Shown in pieces: positions 1 to 8,818 of a DNA stretch of 64,000 nucleotides; the stretch's first letter is position 1; each line of letters opens with the position of its first letter. A program made the translations under genes and the position numbers. The notes beneath the pieces were generated by a model. That model searched no databases and was not told the DNA's origin. It saw only the letters and a program-made list of their open reading frames with translations. The stretch covers positions 62,001 to 126,000 of the forward strand of contig JAEZGN010000030.1 in assembly GCA_023437305.1 (NCBI GenBank), written 5' to 3'. Origin of the DNA: Bacteroidota bacterium (lineage in GTDB: Bacteria > Bacteroidota > Bacteroidia > Bacteroidales > Dysgonomonadaceae).

Positions 1-125
1 TCTTTACGACCAATTATGCCAAACGAGTACATGTATAAAGGCAGATAGTACTGGCGAAAAACCTGTTCGAAGGTTTCTATATCACCATCCTTTATCTTCT
101 TGAATATAAGCACATCGTTCAGCAT
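1..125 (-). CDS. ECF-type RNA polymerase sigma factor, N-terminal fragment
   Basis: The minus strand reads an open frame of 41 codons from an ATG at 125 to the left edge, beginning MLNDVLIFKKIKDGD and continuing ETFEQVFRQYYLPLYMYSF. This pattern (short lead, KKIKxGD, then FxxxFRxYYxxLxxYS) is the region 2 start of Bacteroidota extracytoplasmic-function sigma factors, which bind core RNA polymerase and the -10 element. The rest, including region 4, lies outside the window. The frame is open upstream as far as a TAA, but no earlier ATG exists, so 125 is the likely start. Such factors usually pair with an anti-sigma FecR-like gene and a SusC/SusD locus downstream, which cannot be seen here. The family call is fairly firm; target genes are unknown. 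Confidence 0.75.
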   Translation of the reverse strand, partial: MLNDVLIFKKIKDGDIETFEQVFRQYYLPLYMYSFGIIGRK

Positions 126-149
126 AATAAGTACAATCACAAGTAAAGC

Positions 150-157
150 CAAATATA
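150..157 (-). promoter_or_regulatory. Bacteroidota -7 promoter element before the sigma factor gene
   Basis: The minus strand carries TATATTTG, an exact match to TAnnTTTG, about 25 bases before the ATG at 125. No clear -33 TTTG was found at normal spacing. Confidence 0.4.
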
Positions 158-176
158 ATAAATCATAACGAATTTA

Positions 177-1439
177 TCAGTTACTTTGTTGTTTCTTTAA
201 TTTATTTACTGCCGATTCGAGCGACTCTGTAGGTTCTATAATGTTATAACCTTCCCAGAAGTTGGCATCATAGAAGTTACTCACTTTGTCTGACAAGGAA
301 TATCTATCGCTAAATGCTTCTCTAGCCGGAATTTTAGCTATATTATTTTCTTGTCTGTCGGTAACAACCATCTCTGATATAATTGTATAGTTGGTAGAGA
401 ACAGTCTGCGCTTATAATCACATTTGAAGCGGACTTCGTTACGGACATAATTCAGATAGCTTTTCCCATTCTGCTGCTTATATGTAACCAAATAGGCTAC
501 CTCTTCGGGTTTGAAATGTAATCTGAACGGTTTTTTACGAAGAATGGCCTGTGTAACTTTATTGCGGTCGTCCATACTCAAATTAAACTCTGCCCGAGAA
601 AAAGCTAATGTTTCCTGATCAATATACAAGTTTCCATAAAACAGGGCGTAAGGCATAATAACCTGAGGTTCAAAACTTATCACATAATGAAGACGTTCGT
701 TTATCATTACACTATTCTCCATCTTGTATTTATAGTAATGAAGAGAAGCTTTATCTAACATTATATCCCTATTCTTTACAATATCCAGGTAAGTAGATAA
801 ATTTGGACCTCCTACAAATTTAACAAGCAGAGTATCGCCGGGTTTTGGACTAAGGAGTTTCCTTCCTTTCAATATTTGTACTCTGTCTCCTGCATCCGAT
901 TGGGTATATGGGGTCTTGTAGATATCGATTACAGCCTCGGAGATGTTTATATAATTACGTCTTTTCTGTATAGTTTCACGATAGAATCCGGTTAAAAGGT
1001 TTGTCATCGCACTATTATTTTCTCCTATCTTATCTATAGCTTTTTCTACCAATTCTAATGGATCAGTAGATTCGACAATGACCTCTTTTAATTTGTTCTC
1101 ATTACGTGTAAGGAAAATCGTAATATTGCTCATATCCTGATCCAATAGAGGTACTCGCTGGTTGAAGTAGCCTATATGAGATACTTCTATTGTTTTAATA
1201 TTCAGGGAGTCTCTTACCTTGATGGTAAATCCACCATCAGCGTTCGAGATAGTACCTATACCTGTACCGGGAACAGAAATACTCACATATTCAAGGTTTT
1301 TCTTTGACTTTATATCCTTCACTACTCCGGTTATTGTAATATATCCCGGATCTTTGGCCGAATAAGTTGGAAGTGCTACACTCCAAATTATAAGGACTGT
1401 AAATACAGTTTGTATCAATTTTAAACATTTAGTTCTCAT
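177..1439 (-). CDS. Exported carboxypeptidase-regulatory-like domain protein
   Basis: A 420-residue protein with a signal peptide (hydrophobic residues about 9-27, cleavage near YSA/KD). Residues about 33-120 form a carboxypeptidase D regulatory-like beta-sandwich: ITGVVKDIKSKKNLEYVSISV, then GTISNADGGFTI and IEVSHIGY, the same module that begins SusC-type receptors. The remaining 300 residues are a beta-rich region of unknown function, found in many Bacteroidota stand-alone proteins of about this length. There is no TonB plug or barrel, so it is not a transporter. It probably sits in the periplasm or at the outer membrane. It ends 51 bases before the ECF sigma factor ATG on the same strand, but an apparent promoter in the gap argues for separate transcription. 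Function is unknown. Confidence 0.7.
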   Translation of the reverse strand: MRTKCLKLIQTVFTVLIIWSVALPTYSAKDPGYITITGVVKDIKSKKNLEYVSISVPGTGIGTISNADGGFTIKVRDSLNIKTIEVSHIGYFNQRVPLLDQDMSNITIFLTRNENKLKEVIVESTDPLELVEKAIDKIGENNSAMTNLLTGFYRETIQKRRNYINISEAVIDIYKTPYTQSDAGDRVQILKGRKLLSPKPGDTLLVKFVGGPNLSTYLDIVKNRDIMLDKASLHYYKYKMENSVMINERLHYVISFEPQVIMPYALFYGNLYIDQETLAFSRAEFNLSMDDRNKVTQAILRKKPFRLHFKPEEVAYLVTYKQQNGKSYLNYVRNEVRFKCDYKRRLFSTNYTIISEMVVTDRQENNIAKIPAREAFSDRYSLSDKVSNFYDANFWEGYNIIEPTESLESAVNKLKKQQSN

Positions 1440-1629
1440 GGCTATATTGTTTTTAATGATGATTAATAAAACCGGTTGTACTATTATGATCGTTCAAAAA
1501 ATGAAAACCCTATCCTTTATCAGATATTTAACATTTAATGAATGATAATTTAGTTCTAAAAAAATATAAGTATCAATAAAAAGCGATATAAATTACACAA
1601 CAAACAATTAATAACCTGTCATTTACAAA

Positions 1630-1663
1630 CAAAGGCTTGCGATCATAAAATCACAAGCCTTTG
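1630..1663 (-). terminator. Hairpin terminator downstream of the S46 peptidase gene
   Basis: A perfect 10-bp inverted repeat (CAAAGGCTTG with CAAGCCTTTG) encloses a 14-base loop, 24 bases past the stop of the peptidase gene. On the minus strand it is followed by a short T-rich run. Confidence 0.65.
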
Positions 1664-1686
1664 TTTTCCCTTATATTCTTATATTT

Positions 1687-3816
1687 TTATTTTGCCACTT
1701 TCAACTCGTTAATAAGACGAGGGCATTTCATTACCTTATCTATTATATAAAGTACATAACGTATGTCTACACTGATTGTACGTTGCAACTCTGGTTCAAA
1801 CAAGATGTCACCGCTCAGCGATTCCCAGTTACCATCAAAAGCAAGTCCGATTAGTTCTGCGTTTCCATTAAATACAGGGCTACCTGAGTTACCTCCTGTA
1901 ATATCGTTGTTCGACAAGAAGTTTACATACATTTTTCCATCCGCTTTGTTTGCATATTGTCCAAAATCTTTACTTGCCAAATCGTCCAATATATATTGTT
2001 GCACACCGAATTCAGGATCGTTAGGAACTTGTTTATTCAATACACCTTGAGATGTTGAATAATAATCGTAAGTAACCGCATCGGCAGGCTTGTATCCTCC
2101 TACAGAGCCATAGCTCAAACGTTGAGTGAAGTTAGCATCCGGATAAAAAGCTTTATTCGGCTCCATTTCCATTAATCCCGCCATAAACAGACGGCTGCCT
2201 TTATCTATCTGAGGATAATAAGGTGCAGATGCTTGACGTAATAGATTTAAGCATGGTTCTAAAGATTGAGCGAATGCAATTGCAGGGTCATTATTGATTG
2301 CCTCCTGATCTTCACTGCTTATTAGAGCTGTAGCAGCTTCCAGATTGGTAAATTTAGTATTGTTGTAGAACCACTCGGCAAATTTATCATAGTCTCCACC
2401 AAATTCATCAGCAATCTTTGTATATACCGAAGGCAAGTATTCAGCAGGAACTCTTTCTGCATATATTTTTAGTAATGCAGGCATTACTTTACGATCCAGA
2501 GCCGGCTCATAATCTTTATAAAGCGGAGCTAAACGCTTTGTGAATTCTTCACCTTTATTTTTGTCAGGATCCATTCTATTTACAAGGAGTGCCGTATTTG
2601 CATAGCGGATAATTTCAATCCCATTGAAGAATGTTTCGTACAGATATGTCTGAATTTTAGATGTTTCCATTGTTTCAGTATACCCTTCTTTCACTAGCGC
2701 AAGAGCATCCCCGTATTTTGCTTGCAATGCCGGTTTTGAAGCAGCCCATTGCGCAAATCTAGCCTCAAGTTGTACTTTATCTTTTATAACGCCAAGTTTA
2801 GCAATAGCTTCGTTCATTCCCATAGCATTCTTCCAATAGTTGGAGCTTCCTGCATACTTCGACGCATATTTGATACGAATAGCATCGCTTGCGTTCATAT
2901 CTTTTCTCCAGATATCCTGTTTTGCTCCACGAACTTCAATCCGAGGTTTGTGTTCCGATTCTACCATTTGGTTGATACCCCACGATGTCATATAGCGTTC
3001 GGTACTTCCCGGATATCCAATCGTCATGGCATAGTCGTTCTCTTTGTAACCTTTCAGAGAAACAGGAACTGAATATTTAGGTTTGTAAGGCACATTATCT
3101 GCACTATATTCTGCTGCACCATTGTCTTTGTTAGCATAAACGCGGAATACAGAGAAGTCGCCGGTATGGCGAGGCCACATCCAGTTGTCTGTTTCACCAC
3201 CAAACTTTCCAACAGAAGATGGCGGAGTGAATACAAGTCTTACGTCTCTGAATACTTCGTATACAACAACATAATACTTGTTGTGTGTATAGAAAGGTAT
3301 TACTTGTGCTCTAAGAAACTTATTGTCTTTATACTTTTCAAGATATACTTGCGACAAAGAGTCTATTTTTTCTTCACGTACATTCTCGCTGTCAGTAGGT
3401 AATAGTGTGGACGTTACAAAATCTGTAATATCTTCCGTCTTCTGTAAAAAAGCGACAGTCAGACCCTCTGCTGGTAATTCTTCCTGAAATGACTGGCTTA
3501 CAAAACCGTCTTTCAAATAATCATGATCTACGGAACTAAGCTTTTGTATTGCATCGTATCCGCAATGATGGTTGGTGAATATCAACCCTTGACGAGATAC
3601 CGACACTCCGGTACAACCTCTACCGAAAATAACTACAGCATCTTTCAGCGAAGGGTTAGTCTCACTGTATATGCTATCAATAGGGAACTTAAATCCCAAC
3701 TCTTTCATGCGGGCAGCACTCTGCCTGTTGAGTTCTTTCAACAGCCACATTCCCTCGTCAGCCTTTACTCCGGCAACAGTAAGGAAAATTGCTAATATTA
3801 AAAATAGTTTTCTCAT
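1687..3816 (-). CDS. S46 family dipeptidyl-peptidase, DPP7 type
   Basis: A 709-residue secreted serine peptidase that removes dipeptides from peptide N termini in the periplasm. A signal peptide covers residues 1-19. The chymotrypsin-like catalytic residues are visible: His84 in TNHHCGYDAI, an Asp in the WPRHTGDF motif (about residue 220), and Ser644 in GGNSGSPVF. Eighteen residues after the serine, the sequence LAFDGNW has Gly662. In the S46 family a glycine here goes with DPP7 (broad hydrophobic P1 preference), and an arginine goes with DPP11 (Asp/Glu preference). The length is normal for the family. It is transcribed alone from a promoter near 3920 and closed by a hairpin. It would serve peptide nutrition alongside the DPP IV enzyme at 28197-30350. 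Confidence 0.93.
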   Translation of the reverse strand: MRKLFLILAIFLTVAGVKADEGMWLLKELNRQSAARMKELGFKFPIDSIYSETNPSLKDAVVIFGRGCTGVSVSRQGLIFTNHHCGYDAIQKLSSVDHDYLKDGFVSQSFQEELPAEGLTVAFLQKTEDITDFVTSTLLPTDSENVREEKIDSLSQVYLEKYKDNKFLRAQVIPFYTHNKYYVVVYEVFRDVRLVFTPPSSVGKFGGETDNWMWPRHTGDFSVFRVYANKDNGAAEYSADNVPYKPKYSVPVSLKGYKENDYAMTIGYPGSTERYMTSWGINQMVESEHKPRIEVRGAKQDIWRKDMNASDAIRIKYASKYAGSSNYWKNAMGMNEAIAKLGVIKDKVQLEARFAQWAASKPALQAKYGDALALVKEGYTETMETSKIQTYLYETFFNGIEIIRYANTALLVNRMDPDKNKGEEFTKRLAPLYKDYEPALDRKVMPALLKIYAERVPAEYLPSVYTKIADEFGGDYDKFAEWFYNNTKFTNLEAATALISSEDQEAINNDPAIAFAQSLEPCLNLLRQASAPYYPQIDKGSRLFMAGLMEMEPNKAFYPDANFTQRLSYGSVGGYKPADAVTYDYYSTSQGVLNKQVPNDPEFGVQQYILDDLASKDFGQYANKADGKMYVNFLSNNDITGGNSGSPVFNGNAELIGLAFDGNWESLSGDILFEPELQRTISVDIRYVLYIIDKVMKCPRLINELKVAK

Positions 3817-3919
3817 CGTTTCAGTTATTATTAATTAATGATATGTTTTGTAATTAAATAGCTCTTCAGTCATACCTATATAATTTACTGGCTGGCTGAA
3901 AGATACAGCTAAAAGGTGA

Positions 3920-3951
3920 CAAAAGTAACAGTTTTTACCCACTTTTTTCAA
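3920..3951 (-). promoter_or_regulatory. Promoter of the S46 peptidase gene
   Basis: The minus strand has TTG (3951-3949), a 21-base spacer and TACTTTTG (3927-3920), fitting the Bacteroidota -33/-7 pattern. It gives a leader of roughly 100 bases to the ATG at 3816. The -7 element lies inside an 18-base sequence that recurs at 52338-52355. Confidence 0.6.
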
Positions 3952-4041
3952 GTGTAACCTTTCATTCTTCACACAGCATACATCCTATTTATATACAGAT
4001 AATTATATTTATTTTTTACAATACGATGAAATAAGAAAGTG

Positions 4042-5559
4042 TCACTTATTTTTTTTATTGTTGCTAATATATTTACCAATGATAGGAATCTCTTTCAATG
4101 GTAAATCTTTCTTTATTATAACCGCTGCAAATATAACAAGGAATACCGTCCGATACGCCAGTCGTAAAATTTCGTTATCTATCTCTGGATACATGGCAGC
4201 AATATAAAATGTAACAGCCAATGCAAAGTATAAGAAAATGCGCTTCAGATCGTATCTTATCGGATAATATTTTTGTCCTATAAAATAAGATATACTCATA
4301 ATTATCAGGTTACAAATCAGCGTAGCCCATGCACTGGCAATATAGCCATAAAGAGGTACAAAGATTATATTGATCGCAACCTGAAGTATACATCCGAAAA
4401 CAGAGAAATAGGCTCCGTATTTTGTCTTATCAGTTAGCTTATACCATACCGAAAGGTTGAAGTACATTCCAAAAAATATTTCACCCATCATCGCAATAGG
4501 AACAATGACTGTACCTACTGTATAGTTTTTGCTGACTATATATTTCAATATATCAAGATAGAACATCACAGCCAGAAAAACGAGCAATGCAAATATTACA
4601 AAATACTTCATAGCATCGGCATACGGTTTTGTACTGCTGTTCTCCTTATCCTTACTAAAAAAGAAAGGTTCGTAAGCATACCGGAATGCCTGCGTAAACA
4701 TCGTTATTATAACCGTTATCTTCAGGCAAGCATTGTATATACCTAATTGGCTGAAAGCTTCATCGGGATTATCGAACAGAAAAGGATAAGTTAATTGCGC
4801 TACAGTCTGATTTATAACTCCTGCCAGCCCCAATATTAAAAGAGGGAATGAGTATATCAGCATACGTCTGATCAGAGCATTATCAAATTGGAGCTTCACA
4901 TTCTTCATTGTTGTCGGTATCAATAGTATCAATACCACCAAACTAGACAACAAGTTTGCCAAAAAGATGTATCCGATACCGATCTCGGGATGAAAAAACT
5001 TATTAATAGCCAGGTCCGGATAATTTTTGTATAGCCAAGGACATACGACCAAAAACAGAAGATTGAAGAATATATTAAACCCTATAAACGTAAGCTTCAA
5101 TGTAGCAAACCGAATCGGTCTTTTCTGATAACGCAAATAAGCAAAAGGGATTGTCATAAAAGCGTCCAGTGCCACTACAATAGCCATCATCCAGATGTGT
5201 TCCTTGTGATCGGTATATTCCATCCATGACGAAACAGGATTGATGAAGGAAAAACAGAATAGAATAAACAGCAGAGATGTCGTAGCTAATGAAATTAAAG
5301 ATGTAGCATATACTTTATCAGGATTCTCGTCTTTCTTATTCATAAAGCGGAAAAATCCCGTTTCCATGCCGTAAGTCAGCAAAACCATAAACAACGCAGT
5401 GTAGCCGTATATATAGCTTACCTTGCCATACTCGATAGTATCAGTAAAAATATATGTGTGTAAAGGAACAAGCAACCAATTAAATATGCGGCCAACAATA
5501 CTACTCAATCCATAGATTGCAGTATCTTTTGCTAAGCTCTTCATTCCACTCCCTGCCAT
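4042..5559 (-). CDS. Oligosaccharide/polysaccharide flippase family membrane protein
   Basis: A 505-residue integral membrane protein with about 12-14 hydrophobic segments, typical in length and pattern of the Wzx/MATE-like polysaccharide transporter family. The N terminus (KSLAKDTAIYGLSSIVGRI followed by NWLLVPLHTYIF) is characteristic: a short amphipathic lead, then a first helix with the VGR motif. Members flip undecaprenyl-linked sugar units or related lipids across the inner membrane. No glycosyltransferase or capsule genes lie nearby, so its substrate cannot be read from context. A -7 element at 5581-5588 places the transcript start near 5575, which allows the ATG at 5559. An in-frame ATG at 5544 is the alternative. 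It ends with a lysine/asparagine-rich tail. Confidence 0.85.
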   Translation of the reverse strand: MAGSGMKSLAKDTAIYGLSSIVGRIFNWLLVPLHTYIFTDTIEYGKVSYIYGYTALFMVLLTYGMETGFFRFMNKKDENPDKVYATSLISLATTSLLFILFCFSFINPVSSWMEYTDHKEHIWMMAIVVALDAFMTIPFAYLRYQKRPIRFATLKLTFIGFNIFFNLLFLVVCPWLYKNYPDLAINKFFHPEIGIGYIFLANLLSSLVVLILLIPTTMKNVKLQFDNALIRRMLIYSFPLLILGLAGVINQTVAQLTYPFLFDNPDEAFSQLGIYNACLKITVIITMFTQAFRYAYEPFFFSKDKENSSTKPYADAMKYFVIFALLVFLAVMFYLDILKYIVSKNYTVGTVIVPIAMMGEIFFGMYFNLSVWYKLTDKTKYGAYFSVFGCILQVAINIIFVPLYGYIASAWATLICNLIIMSISYFIGQKYYPIRYDLKRIFLYFALAVTFYIAAMYPEIDNEILRLAYRTVFLVIFAAVIIKKDLPLKEIPIIGKYISNNKKNK

Positions 5560-5580
5560 ATAGATATATTTAGTTGGCTA

Positions 5581-5588
5581 CAAAAGTA
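5581..5588 (-). promoter_or_regulatory. -7 promoter element for the flippase gene
   Basis: TACTTTTG on the minus strand matches TAnnTTTG, 21 bases before the flippase ATG. Confidence 0.5.
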
Positions 5589-5745
5589 GTAAAAATAAAT
5601 CATGAGTTGTATTTTATCCCCTGCTAGTTAATTGCAGATTTTTGCCCTTTAGGACACATTACTTAAACCTCTGATTGTGGCTACAATAGATGCTTAGGCA
5701 ACTATAAAAAGTGAAATTAAATAATAATTTTTTAATATTATAAAT

Positions 5746-5753
5746 TACCTTTG
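5746..5753 (+). promoter_or_regulatory. -7 promoter element for the acyl-CoA synthetase/hemW operon
   Basis: TACCTTTG matches TAnnTTTG exactly, 30 bases before the ATG at 5784. It shares the 224-base divergent gap with the flippase promoter. Confidence 0.55.
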
Positions 5754-5783
5754 TGATAATAATAAATAAAAAAGGAAGTCCAA

Positions 5784-7592
5784 ATGAATTATTATCATCT
5801 GTCTATATTGGTACATCGTCAGGCTATCAGGTATGGTAAGAGAACAGCTCTGAAATATAGAAACCCGTATGAAAAAAAATGGAAGAATATTTCATGGAAT
5901 AAGTTTTCGGACAATGTAATGAAAACAGCCTGGGCAATGGCTGAAATGGGTGTAGAAGAAGGCTCTAGGATCGCTGTGTATTCTCAGAACATGCCACAAT
6001 ATCTTTTTGCGGATTTCGGTACTTTTGCCAACCGTTGCATTTCGGTACCTATCTATGCAACATCATCACCGTCGCAAGTAGAATATATCGTAAATGATGC
6101 CAGTATACAGTTACTCTTTGCAGGTGAGCAATTCCAATATAACAATGCATTTAAAGTACAGCAAAACTCTTCTGTATTGAAGAAAATTGTTGTATTCGAT
6201 AATAATGTCAAATTTCATCCGGATGATAAGACTTCTGTATATTTTGATGATTTTATCGCTACCGGAGAAAATTCGCACACAGAAGTTATCGTGCGAGTAC
6301 GCCTTAAGTCAAGGAGAGAAGATGATATCGCTTGTATTATATATACTTCTGGTACAACCGGCGAACCCAAAGGAGTAGTACTCCCACATTCGTGTTTCTC
6401 TCAGGTGTTCCGTATTCATGACATGCGCCTGCCTATGACTTCGAATAAAGACCTGTCTATGAATTTCCTTCCATTGGCGCATATTTTCGAACGGGCATGG
6501 ACATATTACGCTATCCATAAGGGAATGACCATTGCTATTAATCAAGATGCTAAGGAAATACAAAAATCAATAAAGCAGGTTCATCCCACTATCATGTGCA
6601 GTGTTCCCCGATTCTGGGAAAAAGTATATGCAGGTGTTCACGAAAAAATATCGAGTTCCAAAGGTCTGATGAAATGGCTATATACCGATGCTATCAAAAC
6701 AGGTAAAAGATATAATCTAGACTTTAAGAATAAAAACCTACGAGCCCCACTTGGTACTCGTATAAAGTTTGCTCTATATAACAATACGATATTTTTTGTC
6801 CTTAAGCTGGTTATCGGTATTGAGAAGGGAAACATATTCCCATGTGCAGGAGCTCCATTGTCTGACTCGATAATTGAGTTTTTACACTCGGTAAATATTC
6901 CAATAATTATAGGTTACGGTCTTACAGAAACAACAGCTACCGTAAGCTTTTATCCTGACAAAGAATTTGTTATTGGCTCTATTGGTAGTGTAATGCCGGA
7001 AGTTGAGGTTAGGATTGATGAGACAAACAACGAGATTCTTGTAAAAGGAAAAACTGTGATGCGAGAATACTACAACAAACCGCAAGAGACAGCTAAAGTT
7101 TTCACCGAAGACGGCTTCTTCCGTACGGGAGATGCAGGGAAATTAGAAAACGGAGTGTTGTACATTACCGAACGCATCAAAGACCTGTTTAAGACAGCTA
7201 ACGGAAAATATATCGCACCTCAGGCTATAGAGACACGCGTAGCCGAAGACAAGTTTATCGATATGATTGCGGTTATAGCCGACGAGCGTAAATTTGTGAG
7301 TGCACTTATTGTTCCCGATTATAAAGCACTGGAAGAGTATGCAAATGAACAACAAATAAAGTATGACAAAGTAGAAGACTTGTTTTCTAATGTAGACATT
7401 CTCCGTATGCTGGACGGACGCATAGAACTCTTGCAAGCTCATTTTGCACCATACGAAAAAATAAAAAAATACAGGTTGCTGGCAGAGCCATTTACGATGG
7501 AAGGTGGTGAATTGACCAATACACTCAAAATAAAGCGTAAATTTGTAGCAGAAAAGTATAAGGATATTATCGACAAAATGTATAAAGAATAA
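5784..7592 (+). CDS. Long-chain fatty acid-CoA ligase (AMP-forming)
   Basis: A 602-residue adenylate-forming enzyme that would activate fatty acids to acyl-CoA through an acyl-AMP intermediate in the cytoplasm. The ATP/AMP-binding P-loop YTSGTTGEPKG is at residues 187-197. It is followed by the helix motif LPLAHIFERAW, the acyl pocket region GYGLTETTATVSF, and the hinge GDAGKLENGVLYITERIKD with the family's RxKD-like motif. Length and architecture match the bacterial long-chain synthetases often called FadD or long-chain-fatty-acid--CoA ligase. It heads a two-gene transcript with hemW, 48 bases downstream. The link to heme enzyme maturation is probably only positional. Exact chain-length preference cannot be read from sequence. 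Confidence 0.92.
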   Translation: MNYYHLSILVHRQAIRYGKRTALKYRNPYEKKWKNISWNKFSDNVMKTAWAMAEMGVEEGSRIAVYSQNMPQYLFADFGTFANRCISVPIYATSSPSQVEYIVNDASIQLLFAGEQFQYNNAFKVQQNSSVLKKIVVFDNNVKFHPDDKTSVYFDDFIATGENSHTEVIVRVRLKSRREDDIACIIYTSGTTGEPKGVVLPHSCFSQVFRIHDMRLPMTSNKDLSMNFLPLAHIFERAWTYYAIHKGMTIAINQDAKEIQKSIKQVHPTIMCSVPRFWEKVYAGVHEKISSSKGLMKWLYTDAIKTGKRYNLDFKNKNLRAPLGTRIKFALYNNTIFFVLKLVIGIEKGNIFPCAGAPLSDSIIEFLHSVNIPIIIGYGLTETTATVSFYPDKEFVIGSIGSVMPEVEVRIDETNNEILVKGKTVMREYYNKPQETAKVFTEDGFFRTGDAGKLENGVLYITERIKDLFKTANGKYIAPQAIETRVAEDKFIDMIAVIADERKFVSALIVPDYKALEEYANEQQIKYDKVEDLFSNVDILRMLDGRIELLQAHFAPYEKIKKYRLLAEPFTMEGGELTNTLKIKRKFVAEKYKDIIDKMYKE

Positions 7593-7640
7593 TATTAGCT
7601 AATAACTAATCAATCCTTTCGAATAGCTTAAAATTACGTA

Positions 7641-8771
7641 ATGGCCGGAATTTATATTCATGTTCCTTTTTGTAAGACAAGGTGCATATATTGTGACTTC
7701 TATACACGCACAGATATGTCTCCGAAGTATGACTATGTTTCGGCTCTTTGTGAAGAGATAAAGCTACGTAAAAACTACATTGGAGACGAAGATGTAAAGA
7801 CCGTCTATTTTGGAGGAGGTACTCCATCTCAGTTATCTGAGAGTGACTTCCTCCGTATATTTGAAACTCTATATCATGAATTTCGGATATTGCCTGATGC
7901 CGAAATAACAATGGAAGCAAATCCCGATGATCTCTCTCCTCAGTATTTAGCAACCCTTAAAGAAAAATTACCATTCAATCGCCTGAGCATAGGAATTCAA
8001 AGCTTTGACGATGAAGAGCTCAAATTTCTGAAGCGCAGGCATTCTGCCGATAAAGCCAAAGAAGCTGTCAGGATGTGCCAATCGCTAGGCTATGACAATA
8101 TCAGTATTGACCTAATGTATGGTTTGCCGAACCAGACAATGCAGATTTGGGAAAGAAACCTCGAAGAAGCAATTGCTCTCGATGTACAGCATATTTCATC
8201 TTATCATTTGATCTATGAACAGGGCACAAGGCTCTATCGTTTATTCAAAATGGGAGACGTAAATCCTGTTGACGAAGACCTGAGTGTAGACATGTTTTCA
8301 CGAATGATAGAAAAACTTACCGCTGCGGGGTTTGATCATTATGAGATCTCTAATTTTGCCCGCCACGGATTATACTCAAAGCATAACAGCTCCTATTGGC
8401 TTGGAAAGAAATATCTGGGACTAGGTCCTGCTGCCCACTCTTACGATGGGCAAAACCGCTCGTGGAACGTAGCCTCCATATCAAAATATATAGAAGGGAT
8501 AAGGGCTGAAAATCCAAATCTGGAAATTGAGCTTCTAGATGAAAACACAAGATACAACGATTTTATTTTAACAGGTATGCGTACCAAATGGGGGGTAAAC
8601 CTCTCTGACCTTGAATCCCTTTTTGGCACTAAAATGAAAGCATTCTGCTTGAAAAACGCACGAAAATACCTTGATCAAGGGTTTTTAACCGAAAAGGATA
8701 ATACTTTAAAATTAACCCGACAAGGAATCTTTATATCTGATGGTATAATGAGCGACTTGATGTGGGTATAA
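7641..8771 (+). CDS. hemW: Radical SAM heme chaperone HemW
   Basis: A 376-residue cytoplasmic radical SAM protein of the HemW (formerly HemN-like) family, which binds heme and delivers it to respiratory proteins. The [4Fe-4S] motif CKTRCIYC gives Cys11, Cys15 and Cys18, followed by DFY. Next come the SAM-binding VYFGGGTPS, the EANPDD motif, LSIGIQSFDD and the YEISNFAR region with HNSSYW, all typical of HemW. True coproporphyrinogen dehydrogenase HemN is longer and has an extra N-terminal cysteine arrangement that is absent here. The ATG at 7641 opens directly into the conserved IYIHVPFC start. It lies in the same transcript as the upstream acyl-CoA synthetase. Confidence 0.93.
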   Translation: MAGIYIHVPFCKTRCIYCDFYTRTDMSPKYDYVSALCEEIKLRKNYIGDEDVKTVYFGGGTPSQLSESDFLRIFETLYHEFRILPDAEITMEANPDDLSPQYLATLKEKLPFNRLSIGIQSFDDEELKFLKRRHSADKAKEAVRMCQSLGYDNISIDLMYGLPNQTMQIWERNLEEAIALDVQHISSYHLIYEQGTRLYRLFKMGDVNPVDEDLSVDMFSRMIEKLTAAGFDHYEISNFARHGLYSKHNSSYWLGKKYLGLGPAAHSYDGQNRSWNVASISKYIEGIRAENPNLEIELLDENTRYNDFILTGMRTKWGVNLSDLESLFGTKMKAFCLKNARKYLDQGFLTEKDNTLKLTRQGIFISDGIMSDLMWV

Positions 8772-8818
8772 TTTAGAGTTTCTACAAAGGTTTTATCTAA
8801 CAGTAATATTGAAGAAGA

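Noticed and set aside
5784..7592. A nonribosomal or polyketide biosynthetic cluster based on two adenylate-forming enzymes
   Set aside because: Both enzymes are stand-alone acyl-CoA synthetases in separate operons, with no carrier, condensation or ketosynthase domains.
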